Origin: Homarus americanus
Taxonomy: Eukaryota; Arthropoda; Malacostraca; Decapoda; Nephropidae
NCBI RefSeq assembly: GCF_018991925.1
Contig: NW_024725489.1
Span: 6,644,140 to 6,708,139, forward strand
Length of the DNA: 64,000 nucleotides
Direction: 5' to 3'
Shown here: positions 12,563-24,069 of the stretch, piece after piece
How the letters are laid out: the number at the start of each line of letters is the position of its first letter
Numbering within the stretch: position 1 is the stretch's first letter
The notes under the pieces: generated by a model
The model's input: the letters and a program-made list of their open reading frames with translations, nothing else
What the model was told of the DNA's origin: nothing
The model's database searches: none
Program-made: the position numbers and the translations under genes

Positions 12563-12911
12563 GGTGGTATCACTTCACTGCCACGCAGAACAGAGGTTCA
12601 TACACAAAGGTATCATATTCATTAACAGTATACAGTATATAGGTCATATTGATGTGGGTGATATCACTGTTCACTGCCACACAGGACAGAGTTTCATACT
12701 GCAAGGAATACATCATATTCATTAATAGTATTCATAGGTCATATTGATGTGGGTGATATCACTGTTCACTGCCACACAGGATAAGAGTTTCATACACAAA
12801 GGAATACATCATATTCATTAACAGTATTTATAGGTCATATTAATGTGGGTATATCACTGTTCACTGCCATGCAGGACAATGGTTCATATACAGTAGGTCA
12901 TATTCTGTTTG
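12563..12911 (-). repeat. 95-bp tandem repeat forming a LINE 3' tail
   Basis: About 3.6 copies. The anchor TATCAC recurs at 12,569, 12,662, 12,757 and 12,852. Each unit holds TTCACTGCCACACAGGACA, then ATCATATTCATTAA and AGGTCATATTGATGTGG. It lies immediately 3' (minus strand) of the degenerate LINE C-terminus at 12,890-13,465, so it is probably that element's 3' untranslated region. Confidence 0.85.
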
Positions 12912-13465
12912 AGGACTAATCGTGTGGTAGCAATTTTGGATTGACAGCAAGAATATCCTCAAGCACTCCTGATTTAATGTAGTAATTACATAGTTCATGA
13001 TACAATAATGTCAGGTGGCTGAAGTCTTTGACAGTGTCACATTCAATAATATAATGTTCAAGTTGTATGCTTTAAGGTTTATCACAAAGTTTACATGCTG
13101 AGTGTTCGGTATGGGTACAGCGTTACTAACTTGCCAGATGTTGTCTGTATCCCAGTAATTCTGGCCCGACTACATCCACATTGTCTGGTTCTGTCCTTGT
13201 GCTGGCCATACCGGTACTTCTTATCCTAAAATTTGTCATATTTACTAATGCTACAACTACCAGGTCTCTCTCTGCATTTCTGAGTTCTTCTAGATCAGAG
13301 TTCATGATTCTGACTTGTATGTTTTTAAGTGCAGTGTTGACAGGCCAAGGTCGGTTACATTTTCTTTCTTACATGCCTCATTGGTCAGTCTATAGCACAG
13401 TCATGATACCTTGCATCACTGGGACGGTATCACACAAATTCAATACGAAATTTCTCTTAGCAGTT
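12890..13465 (-). pseudogene. LINE relic: RNase H end and CCHC C-terminus
   Basis: Read on the minus strand, this is a decayed C-terminus of a non-LTR retrotransposon ORF2. A cysteine-histidine motif is visible (CKLCDKP, then after a one-base shift LEHYIIEC), the usual CCHC zinc motif at the end of many LINE polyproteins. It is followed by a Leu/Tyr-rich tail. Further upstream (about 13,160-13,465) the sequence matches, base for base over most of its length, the plus-strand relic at 62,110-62,440, which keeps an RNase H-like SHVGI...ERLANEA motif. Frameshifts and stops show it is dead. The 125-codon plus-strand frame at 13,181-13,558 is the antisense shadow of this relic. Clade (I/R1-like, because of RNase H) is inferred. 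Confidence 0.78.
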
Positions 13466-13564
13466 GTCATAGGAGCCGGAAGGACTGTTCATTATTTCAG
13501 AGCACTTTGGGGATTTTGGGGTGTGGGGAGGGGGGCTGTGTTTGTTTTTATATTGTAAGGAGAG

Positions 13565-13565
<1 letters not shown>

Positions 13566-13608
<43 letters not shown>
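13566..13608. repeat. (GT)n microsatellite
   Basis: About 21 pure GT units. The following 13,609-14,108 is unique-looking with poly-T runs near 13,975-14,020. No gene is supported there. Confidence 0.95.
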
Positions 13609-13611
<3 letters not shown>

Positions 13612-14108
13612 CAAACAAAACCGATCAAGGATTTTATTTTCAGATTGTTTCGTCACGTAAGAATGGTAATTTGTACCAAAGAAGTGACCAGTTTGCTATT
13701 GTTTACCCCCGTCAGCTGTTTATGCTGCAGTATTTATACCTGGTCTTCATCTTCCAGTGCTCCCCCTTTAAACACCCTTTGAAGACGCTTCAGTTATGTT
13801 TCACAGATATGATCATGTATATTTACATTTGCAAATCAGGATTTCAATGCATACAAAAGAAAGTTCACGCTTATGACTCTTTCATCTTTTTTCTATAGAT
13901 TATTTTCAGTGTTTTGCCGCCTCATTTGTGTGATGGTCGTATACAGCCTGTCTCTTTTTTCTCGCATAAGCTGCTTTTTTTTTAAGTTTGTCTTTTTTTT
14001 TTTCCTTCGATTTTTTTTTTCAGAGACTCGTATGGTTCAGAAGATCGTTAACTTTGTGTGTAGAAGTAAATCGAATTAAACACGGCAGTTTTTATGTGAC
14101 ATATCGAC

Positions 14109-14197
14109 GTGACACACACACACACACACACATTGATACACATGAGACACACACTTCACACACACACACATTCTCATATATATTTCTCACACACACA

Positions 14198-14234
<37 letters not shown>

Positions 14235-14252
14235 CACACACACAAGCAGGCG
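14109..14252. repeat. (CA)n interrupted microsatellite
   Basis: CA repeat broken by TTGATACACATGAG and TTCTCATATATATTTCT segments. A His/Thr-rich frame over it is artefactual. The 14,253-14,530 spacer shows nothing recognisable. Confidence 0.93.
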
Positions 14253-14530
14253 TACAAAAACCTGCAAAAAAATCTGGTCACTCTAAGATGAGACACATCC
14301 TCGCCTTTACTCAAAGTGAGTGGGTGTAGGGACGTTTCTTATCAGTCCCAGTATTAACTACATGGGAAGAAATTTGTAACATTTTCTTTGGTTCTGTTCT
14401 CTAAGTCTTAAAGTTATGTTATGTTTCCTTAATGAGTTGTGTTATGGGCCCCATTCCGTGTCTTTAATGATGTTTAATGTGTTACTAATTGTCACCTCCC
14501 AGCTGGTGATCCTGGTGTAATTGTTTGCTT

Positions 14531-17500
14531 AGGTGGCTGGAGTAGTGAGAGGTCCTGGGCAGTGCTGGAGTGGCTGGGTAGTGAGAGGTCCCAGGTGTTG
14601 AGTGGCTGGAGTAGTGAGTGGTCCTGGGTAGTGTTGAGTGGCTGGGTAGTGAGAGGCTTGGCAGTGCTGGGGTGGCTGGGTAGTGAGAGGTCCTGGCAGT
14701 GTTGGGTGGCTGGGTGAGTGAGAGGTCCTGGCAGTGTTGGTGGGCTGGGTAGTGAGGGGGTTTGGGTGGTTGGGGGGTTGGTGCTGAGTGGCTGGGTAGT
14801 GGGTGGCAGTGCTGGGTGGCTGGTGGTGGAGTTCCTGGCGGTGGTGTGGGTGGATGGTGAGGGTCCTGGCGGTGCTGGTGGCTGGAAATGGGAGGTCCTG
14901 GCAGTGTTGAGTGGCTGGGTGGTGAGAGGTCCTGGCAGTGCTGAGGATAGTTGGAGGTCCTGGCAGTGTTGGTGGCTGGGTGGTGAGAGGTCCCAGCAGT
15001 GTTGGGGGTGGTTGGGGTGAGGTCTGGGTGTGGCTGGTGGTTGGGTGTGGGAGAGGTCCTGGCAGTGTTGGAGTGGCTGAGTGTTGAGGTCCTGGCAGTG
15101 CTGAGTGGCTGGGTAGTGAGAGGTCCTGGCAGTGTTGAGTGGCTGGGTAGTGAGAGGTCCTGGCAGTGCTGGGAGTGGCTGGGCAGTGAGAGGTCCTGGC
15201 AGTGCTGGAGGGCTGGAGTAGAGAGAGGTCCTGGCAGTGCTGAGTGGCTGGGTAGTGAGAGGTCCTGGCAGTGCTGGAGTGGCTGGGTAGTGAGAGGTCC
15301 TGGCAGTGTGCTGGAGTGGCTGATGATGTGGGTCCTGGTGTTGGTTGCTGGTAGTGAGAGGTCCTGGCAGTGCTGAGTGGCTGGGTAGTGAGAGGTCCTG
15401 GCAATAGGAGTGGCTGAGCAATGAGAGGTCCTGGCAGTGCTGAGTGGCTGGGTAGTGAGAGGTCCTGGCAGTGCTGAGTGGCTGGGTAGTGAGAGGTCCT
15501 GGCAGTGCTGGAGTGGGATGGAGTGAGAGGTCCTGGCAGTGCTGAGTGGCTGAGATAGTGAGAGGTCCTGGCAGTGTTGAGTGGCTGATAGTGAGAGTTC
15601 TCAAGGTGCTGAGTGGCTGAGTAGTGAGGAGGTCCTGGCAGTGCTGAGTGGCTGGGCAGTGAGAGGTCCTGGCTAGTGCTGAGTGGCTGTGGTGAGAGGT
15701 CCCAGCAGTGCTTGTGGGCTGGGTAGTAGAGTCCAGTGCTGGGGGTGGCTGGGAGGAGAGGTCCTGTGAAAGGCTGAGTGGCTGGAAGGTAGAGAGAGGT
15801 CCTGGCAGTGCTGAGTGGCTGGGCAGTGAGAGGTCCTGGCAGTGTTGAGGGCTGAGAGTGAGAGGTCCTGGCAGTGTTGGGGGCTGAGTGGTGGGGGTCT
15901 GGCAGCTGGGTGCTGGTGTAGGGTCCTGGCTGTGTTGGGAGTGGCTGAGTAGTGAGAGGTCCTGGCAGTGCTGAGTGGCTGGGCAGTGAGAGGTCCTGGC
16001 AGTGTTGAGTGGCTAGTAGTGAGAGGTCCTGCAGTGCTGGGTGGCTGGGTAGTGAGAGGTCCTGGCAGTGCTGAGTGGCTGGGCAGTGAGAGGTCCTGGC
16101 AGTGCTGAGTGGCTGGGTAGTGAGAGGTCCTGGCAGTGCTGAGTGGCTGAGTAGTGAGAGGTCCTGGCAGTGCTGGAGTGGGTGGATAGGAGGAGGTCCT
16201 GGCAGTGCTGGTGGTGAGCAGAGGTCCCGGTGCGAGGCTGGGTAGTGAGAGGTCCTGGCAGTGCTGAGTGGGTGGAGAGAGTGAGAGGTCCTGGCAGTGT
16301 TGAGTGGCTGGGTAGTGGGAGAGGTCCTAGCAGTGTTGGAGGGCTGAGTAGTGAGAGGTCCTGGCAGTGCTGAGGCTGGTAGTGAGGTCCTGGCAGTGCT
16401 GGAGTGGCTGGAGTGATGAGGTCCTGGCAGTGCTGAGTGGCTGGGTAGTGAGAGGCCTGGGCAGGCGGAGGCTGGGTAGTGAGAGGTCCTGTTGCTGGTG
16501 GCTGGGTGGGAGGCCCTGGCAGTGCTGGAGTGGCTGAGCAATGAGAGGTCCCTGGCAGTGCTGAGTGGCTGGGAGTGAGAGGCCCTGGCAGTGCTGAGTG
16601 GCTGGGTAGGAGATGTCCCACAGTGCTGGAGTGGCTGAGTAGTGAGAGGTCCCAGTGCTGGAGGCTGTAGTGAGAGGTCCTGCAGTGCTGAGTGGCTGGG
16701 TAGTGAGAGGTCCTGGCAGTGCTGAGGCTGTGTAGTGAGAGGCCTGGCATTGTTGAGTGGTTGGGCAGTGAGAGGTCCTGGCAGTGCTGGAGTGGCTGGG
16801 TAGTGAGAGGTCCTGGCAGTGCTGAGTGGGGGATAGTGAGAGGTCCTGGCAGTGTTGAGTGGCTGGATAGTGAGAGGTCCTGGCAGTGTTGGAGTGGCTG
16901 GATAGTGAGAGGTCCTGGCAGTGCTGGAGTGGCTGAGAGTGAGAGGTCCTGGCAGTGCTGGAGTGGCTGGAGTAGTGAGAGGATCCTGGTGTGCTGGAGT
17001 GGCTGAGCAGTAGGAGTCCTGGCAGTGCTGAGTGGCTGGGTAGTGAGAGGTCCTGGCAGTGCTGAGTGGCTGGGTAGTGAGAGGTCCTGGCAGTGCTGAG
17101 TGGCTGGGTAGTGAGAGGTCCTGGCAGTGCTGAGTGGCTGAGTAGTGGGAGAGGTCCTGGCAGTGTTGAGTGGCTGATAGTGAGAGTCTCTGGCAGTGTT
17201 AAGTGGCTGAGTAGTGAGAGATCCTGGCAGTGTTGAGTGGCTGAGTAGTGAGAGGTCCTGGCAGTGCTGGAGTGGCTGGAGTAGTGAGAGGTCCTGGCAG
17301 TGCTGAGTGGCTGGGTAGGTGAGAGGTCCTGGCAGTGCTGGAGTGGCTGAGTAGTGAGAGGTCCTGGCAGTGCTGAGTGGCTATAGTGAGAGGTCCTGGG
17401 TAGTGTTGAGTGGCTGGGTAGTGAGGTCCTGGCAGTGCTGAGTGGCTGGGTAGCAGAGAGGTCCTGGCAGTGTTGGGAGTGGCTGAGTAGTGAGAGGTCC

Positions 17501-20500
17501 TGGGCAGTGCTGGAGTGGCTGGGTAGTGAGAGGTCCTGGCAGTGCTGGAGTGGCTGGGTAGTGAGAGGTCCTGGCAGTGCTGAGTGGCTGAGTAGTGAGA
17601 GTGGTCCTGGCAGTGGAGTGGAGATGGTGTGTGAGGTCCCAGTGGGTGGCTGGATAGTGAGAGGTCCTGGCAGTGCTGAGTGGCTGGGCAGTGAAGAGGT
17701 TCTGGCAGTGTTGGAGGGCTGGTGAAGTGAGGAGGTCCTGGCAGTGTTGGAGTGGCTGGGCAGTGAGAGGTCCTGGCAGTGTTGAGTGGCTGGGTAGGGT
17801 GAGAGGTCCTGGCAGTGCTGAGTGGCTGGTGTTGCAGAGTCCTGGGAGTGCTGGTGGAGTGGATGGTGAGAGGTCCTGGCAGGAGTGGTTGGTGGAGTGT
17901 GGGGGTCCCAGTGTGAGCGGTTGGGGTGGGGCGTGTGGTGTTGGTGGCTGTAGTGGGAGGTCCTGGCAGTGCTGGAGGAGGGATAGTGTGAGAGGTCCTG
18001 GCAGTGCTGGAGTGGCTGGATAGTGAGGGTCCTGGCAGTGCTGGTGGGGGATAGTGAGGTCTGGCAGTGTTGGTGCCTGTGTGAAGGTCCTGGCAGTGCT
18101 GATGGCTGGGTAGTGAGAGGTGCTGGCAAAGGTGGAGTGGTAGTGAGAGGTCCTGGCAGTGTTGAGTGGCTGGGTAGTGAGAGGTCCTGGCAGTGCTGGA
18201 GTGGCTGGGTAGTGAGAGGTCCTGGCAGTGCTGAGTGAGTGGATAGAGAGGTCCTGGCAGTGTTGGTGGCTGGCAGTGAGAGGTCCTGGCAGTGCTGAGC
18301 GGCTGGGCAGTGAGACGTCCTGGCAGTGTTGAGTGCTGGGTAGTGAGGAGGTCCTGGCAGTGCTGGAGGGCTGGATAGTGAGAGGTCCCGGCAGTGTTGA
18401 GTGGCTGGGTGCAGTGAGAGGCCCCAGTGCTGAGTGGCTGAGTAGTGAGAGGTCCTGGCAGTGTTGAGGCTGAGTAATGAGAGGTCCTGGCAGTGCTGGA
18501 GTGGCTGGGCAGTGAGAGGTCCTGGCAGTGCTGAGTGGCTGTAAGAGAGAAAGGTCCTAGTAGTGCTGAGTGGCTGGGTAGTGAGAGGTCCTGGCAGTGC
18601 TGGAGTGGCTGGGTAGTGAGAGGTCCTGGCAGTGCTGGTGGCTGGGTAGTGAGAGGTCCTGCAGTGCTGGAGTGGCTGGGTAGTGAGAGGTCCCTGGCAG
18701 TGCTGAGTGGCTGGGCAGTGAGGTCCTAGTGGTGCTGGGAGTGGCTGAGTAAGAGGAGGTCCTGGCAGTGTTGAGTGGCTGGTCAGGAGAGGTCGTAGCA
18801 GTGCTGAGTGGCTGGAGTGAGAGGTCGTGGCAGTGTTGGAGTGGCTGGGTAGTGAGAGGCCTGCAAGGAGTGGCTGGAGTAGTAGAGGTCCCGGCAGTGT
18901 GAGGCTGGGCAGGAGAGGTCCTGGCAGTGTTGGTGGCTGGGTAGTGAGAGATCCTGGGGTGTAAGGAGTGGCTGAGAAAGAGAGGTCCTGGCAGTGTTGA
19001 GTGTCTGGAGTGAGAGGTCCTAAGTAGTGTTGAGTGGCTGGGTAGTGAGAGGCCTGGCAGTGCTGAGTAGCAGGAGAGGTCCTGGCAGTGTTGAGTGGCT
19101 GGGTAGTGAGAGGTCCTGGCAGTGTTGAGTGGCTGAGTAGTGAGAGGAGGTCCCAGGGTCTGAGTGGCTGGGCAGTGAGAGGTCCCAGCGTGTTGAGTGG
19201 CTGAGCAGTGAAAGGTCCTGGGCAGTGCTGGAGTGGCTGGGTAGTGAAAGGTTCTGGCAGTGTTGGAGTGGCTGGGTAGTGAGAGGTCCTGCATGTGGAG
19301 AGTGGCTGGGTAGTGAAAGGTCCTGGCAGTGCTGAGTGGCTGGGTAGTGAGAGGTCCTGGAGTGTTGAGTGGCTGGATAAAGTGAGGTTGCTGATGGCTG
19401 GGCAGTGAGGAGTGGTGGCCTGCAGTGCTGGGGCTGAGTAGTGAGATGTCATGGGCTGCAGTGATGGAGGGCTGAGTAGTGAGAGAGGTTCTTGAAGTGC
19501 TGGAGTGGCTGGGTAGTGAGGAGGTCCTGGCAGTGCTGGAGTGGGTGGGTAGTGAGAGTGTCCTGGCAGTGCTGGAGTGGCTGGGCAGTGAGAGGTGCCG
19601 GGTGGTTAATGGTGGCTGAGTAGTGAGAGAGGCCTGTGCTGAGTGGCTGGGAGTGAGAGGTCCTGGCAGTGTTGGGGCTGGGTAGGAGAGGTCCTGGGCA
19701 GTGTTGGAGTGGCTGGATAGTGAGAGGTCCTGGCAGTGTTGAGTGGCTGGGCAGTGGGAGGTGCAGGTTGAGTGGCTGGGTAGTGAGAGGTCCTGGGATT
19801 GTTGGAGTGGCTGCAGTGGAGAGGTAGTGAGATGAGTGGCTGGGTAGTGAGAGGGCAGGGTGTGGTGTGCTGAGTTGAGAGGCCTGGCAGTGTTGGAGTG
19901 GCTGGGTAGTGAGGGTCCTGGCAGTGTTGGAGTGGTTGGGTAGTGAGAGGTCCTGGCAGTGCTGAGTGGGTTGGCAGTGAGAGTGTCCTGGAGTGTTGAG
20001 TGGCTGGGCAGTGAGGTCCTGGCAGGTTGATGGCTGGGTGTGAGAGTTGGCAGTGCTGAGTGGCTGGGTAGTGAGGTCCTGGCAGTGCGAGTGGCTGGGT
20101 GAATGGAGGTCTGGAGGGGAGTGGTTGGGGCAGTGAGGTCCTGCAGTAAAGGATGGCTGGGTAGTGAGAGGTCCTGGGCAGTGTTGGAGTGGCTGAGAAA
20201 GTGAGAGGTGGTTTGCAAGTAGTGAGAGTGGGTGTTGGGTGGCTGGGCAGTGAGAGGTCCGTGTTGAGTGGATGGGGTGGGAGAGATCTGGCAGTGTTGG
20301 GCTGGGTAGTGAGAGGTCCTGGCAGTGCTGGGAGTGGCTGGGAAGTGAGAGGTTCCAGAGTGTTGAGTGGCTGGGTAGTGAGAGGCCCGCAGTGTTGAGG
20401 CTGGGTAGTGAGAGGCTCTGGGCAGTGCTGGAGTGGCTTGACAGGAGAGGCCCTGGCAGCAAGGAGGGCTGAGGAAGGAGAGGTCCTGGCAGCTGGGAGG

Positions 20501-22661
20501 CTGGGCAGTGAGAGGTCCTGGCAGCAAGTGAGTGGCTGGATAGCAGAGAGGCCCTGCAGTGCTGAGGCTGAGCAGTGGAGTCCTGGCAGTGCTGGAGTGG
20601 CTGGGTAGTGAGAGTCCTGGCAGCACTGAGGCGGCTGGGTAGTGAGAGGTCCTGGCAGTACTGAGTGGCTGAGTAGTGAGGTCCCAGCAGTGCTGGAGGC
20701 TGGGGCAGTGAGAGGCCCTGGCAGTGTTGAGTGGTTGAGTAGTGAGAGGTCCCAGCAGTGTTGAGTGGCTGAGTAGTGAGAGGTCCCGGCAGTGTTGAGT
20801 GGCTGGGCAGTGAGAGGGGTCCTGGCAGTGCTGAGTGCATGGCTAGTGAGATCCTGGCAGTTGAGTGGTTGGGAGGGGAGAGGTCCTGGCAGTGTTGGAG
20901 TGGCTGAGTAGGTGAGAGGTCCTGCAGTGCTGAGTGGCTGGGTAGTGGCGGGCGTCCTGGCAGTGCTGAGTGGCTGAGTAGTGAGAGGTCCTGGGCAGTG
21001 TTGAGTGGCTGGGTAGTGAGAGGCCCTGCAGTGTTGCTTGAGTGGCTGGGTAGGAGAGGTCCTGGCAGTGTTGAGTGGTTGACAGTGAGAGGTTCTGGCA
21101 GTGTTTATGGCTGAGCAGTGAGAGGTCCTGGCAGTGTTGAGTACAGAAAGAGAGGTTCTGGCAGTGTTGAGTGGTTGGCAGTGAGAGGCCCCAGTGTTGA
21201 GTGGCTGGGTAGTGGCGAAACCTTGGCAGTAAGTAAGTGGCTGGGTAGTACAGAGGTCCCTGCAGTGCTGGAGTGGCTGAGTAGTGAGGTCCTGACAGTG
21301 TTGGAGGGTTGGGTAGTGAGATGTCCTGTGGAAAAGTGGAGCAAGTGGCTGGGCAGTGATCCTGGGCAGTAAGGAGGGCTGAGTAGTGAGAGGTCTCTAG
21401 CAGTGCTGAGTGGCTGGAGGAAGGAGAGGTCCTGGCAGTGAGGCTGAGTAGTGAGAGGCCTGGCAGTGCTGAGTGGCTGGGTAGTGAGAGTCTCTGGCAG
21501 TGCTGGAGTGGCTGGGTAGTGAGAGGTCCTGGCAGTGCTGAGTGGCTGGGCAGCAGGAGCCCTGGCAGTGCTGGGAGTGGCTGGATAGTGAGAGGTCCTG
21601 GGCAGTGTTGAGGCCAGCAGGAGAGGTCCTGGCAGTGTTGAGTGGCTGAGCGTGCTGGCGAGGTCCTGGCAGTGTTGGAGGGTTGAGAAGAGAGGTCCTG
21701 GCAGTGCTGGAGTGGGCTGAGCAGCGAGAGGTCCCATGTTGAGTGGCTGAGTAGTGAGAGGTCCTGCAGTTAGTAGTACAGTAGGAGAGTGGTCCCGGGC
21801 AGTGTTGGAGTGGCTGGGCAGTGAGAGGTCCTGGCAGTGCCTGGAGTGGCTGGGCAGTGAGAGGATCCTGGCAGTTTATGATGGCGGAGAACCTGGCAGT
21901 GTTGAGTGGCTGAGAAAGTGCTGATGGTTACAGAGGTCCCACAGTGCGATGGCCAGTGGCAGGTCCTGGGCAGATACAGTGAGAGGTCCTGCAGTGTTGA
22001 GTGGCCGGGACAGTGAGAGTCCCATGCTTGAGGCCGGGCAGAGAATCCCGGCAGTGTTAAGGGCTTGATAGTGAGGCCCAGGAGGAGGCCAGAGGTCCTG
22101 CAAGTGAGTGGCTGGGCAGGAGAGGTCCCAAAGCTGAGTGGCTGGGCGGCGGGAGAGGTCCTGGCAAGTGCTTGGAGTGGTTGCAGTGAGAGGTCCTGGC
22201 AGTGTTGAGTGGCTGGATAGTGAGAGGTCCTGGCAGTGTTGGAGAGTGGCTGGGTAGTGAGAGTGTCCTGGCAGTGTTGGGAGTGGCTGGGCAGTGAGAG
22301 CAATCCTGGCAGTGTTGGAGTGGCTGACAGGAGAGGTCCCCGGCAGTGCTGGAGTGGCTGGGTAGTGAGAGGTCCCGGCAGTGTTGAGTGGCTGGACAGT
22401 GAGAGGTCCCAGTGCCGAGCAGCCGGCAGTGAGAGGTCCTGGCAGTGTTGAGTGGCTGGGTAGTGAGAGGTCCCTGGCAGTGCTGAGTGGCTGGGCAGTG
22501 AGAGGTCCCTGGGTGTTGGCGCCATTACAAGGTGGTCCCAGTGCGAGTGGCTGGGTAGTGAGAGGTCCTGCAGTGCTGGAGTGGCTGAGTAGTGAGAGGT
22601 CCCGGCAGTGCTGGAGTGGCTGAGCAGTGAGAGGTCCCGGCAGTGTTGGAGTGGAGTGGAG
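14531..22661. repeat. 34-bp satellite array, about 235 copies
   Basis: The largest array (8.1 kb). Each unit contains GAGTGGCTGGGTAGTGAGAG followed by GTCCTGGCAGTGCT. The 34-bp and 35-bp (extra G) forms alternate irregularly. The right end (about 21,750-22,200) is the most divergent. On the minus strand the unit has no stop triplet in any register, and because 34 is not a multiple of three the translation cycles through three peptides every 102 bp. This explains the 370-1,041-codon minus-strand frames, which have no other gene feature. Confidence 0.97.
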
Positions 22662-23812
22662 GTCACGCGCGCGAGATTTCAATGATTAAAAAAAAATTTA
22701 CTCATCAGAACTTAATGAAAAATTAAATATGTGTGAGAGTTGAGCTGTTTTTTTGTTATGCTTAGTAGTGTTTTGTGTCTGTTGGGGGTGTCGTTTGAAG
22801 ATTCTGGTACCAGGAGATATCACTTGGCAAGTATTAAAGACAAGTTGTATAGATTCTCACCACTTTAACTAATGGGACTAATAAAACCCATCCTGCATTA
22901 ATAGCCTCTGTTTTCATTTTCAGTTTGACTTCGGCATTAAATACACGTTCACTACACCTCTTCATCCTTAGATTATTAGCAGTCTGTAGTAGTGATGCTA
23001 CGACCATAAACACTATAACTGGAATTCAACTATTATATTATGGTTAAATGTACAAGGAGTGGTAATGGATGGTTATTTGGTCTACCACTGCGGCAATGTG
23101 TACTGTAAGTGGGCTTTATGTGTACAGGTATTTTACTTGTGTACTTATCATGAGAACGACAAGCACACCATTCGAAACGTGAAACCAATATCCGAGGCTT
23201 TTATCGATGTATTAATTTATTCGGCAAAATTTTATACCTGGAGACTAGTAATACGTTTTAAATGTACTTCAGTTTATGTTATGTAATTGTACAGTAGCTT
23301 CTTTACCCGTTTTATTATCTGGTCTGGTTTTGTCGACGCGCATCAAAAGCGAGAGTTAAATGCGTTTTACGCTCCCTCCCCGGCCCCTCTCTACCCTGAG
23401 TCTTTTGAACTTTGACGTGTCGATAAACTATATTCTAACCCGAAAAATCGGGGGTTGTGTATTGGGTATATGTTTAAAATCATTTAGTACATCACTTTTG
23501 ATGTTATGGGTACAAGAACACTTCAATGGAACAATGTTGTTTTTCTACTCGGTTTTCCTCACAAAAAGGCATTTCCTTTTGTGAATATAATCAGTAAGAA
23601 ACGTCTTCAGCTGCTTTCTTACATCACAGAGTCCTCAATGTCTTTGAAGACATAATGGGAAAATCTGTTGGTAGATGAGCCAGTGTTGATGACCCACCCA
23701 GCAACGGATCCGCTTTGTCTGAGCTGCAGGTTGCTAGGGCGGTCAGAGTGGTTGAGAGTGCAGTGGATAGGCCAGTTTCCCCTGACCTCTTGTGGGTATG
23801 ATGACCACCAGG
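22662..23812. other. Unique-looking spacer, no gene recognised
   Basis: The longest non-tandem stretch in the first half. Short frames (e.g. 75 codons at 23,059-23,286 and 74 codons at 23,360-23,584, both plus) lack any motif I recognise. A small CCCGAAAAATCGGG hairpin lies near 23,439-23,452. Confidence 0.5.
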
Positions 23813-23930
23813 GTGTAAGGCGATGATGAAGGCAGCCAGTGTGGGATATGATGATGAAGGCAGCCAGTGTGTATGGGTGATTATGAAGACAAGCCAGTAT
23901 GTATCTGATGATGAAAACCAGCAGTAAATA
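23813..23930. repeat. About 30-bp minisatellite, 4 copies
   Basis: GATGATGAAGGCAGCCAGTG and decayed versions recur four times, with TATGGG or TATCT links. It precedes the 37-bp array by about 140 bp but is unrelated in sequence. Confidence 0.8.
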
Positions 23931-24069
23931 TACATAAACCAAATATGTAAATTCATCACTATATCATTACTGAAATTATCCACGACGTCCGAAGTAAAAC
24001 TGTACTGGTTTTTGGTTTTTGTTCACCTAATATATTACAACCCTGACAGAATAACTACACCCAAATATA

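Noticed and set aside
13181..13558. 125-codon plus-strand frame with hydrophobic start (possible membrane protein)
   Set aside because: It is antisense to a LINE relic identified by its homology to 62,110-62,440 and by the CCHC motif.
14492..22682. Pro/Ser/Thr/Gln-rich minus-strand frames of 370-1,041 codons
   Set aside because: Translation of the 34-bp satellite cycling through three registers. Frame breaks come from unit indels.
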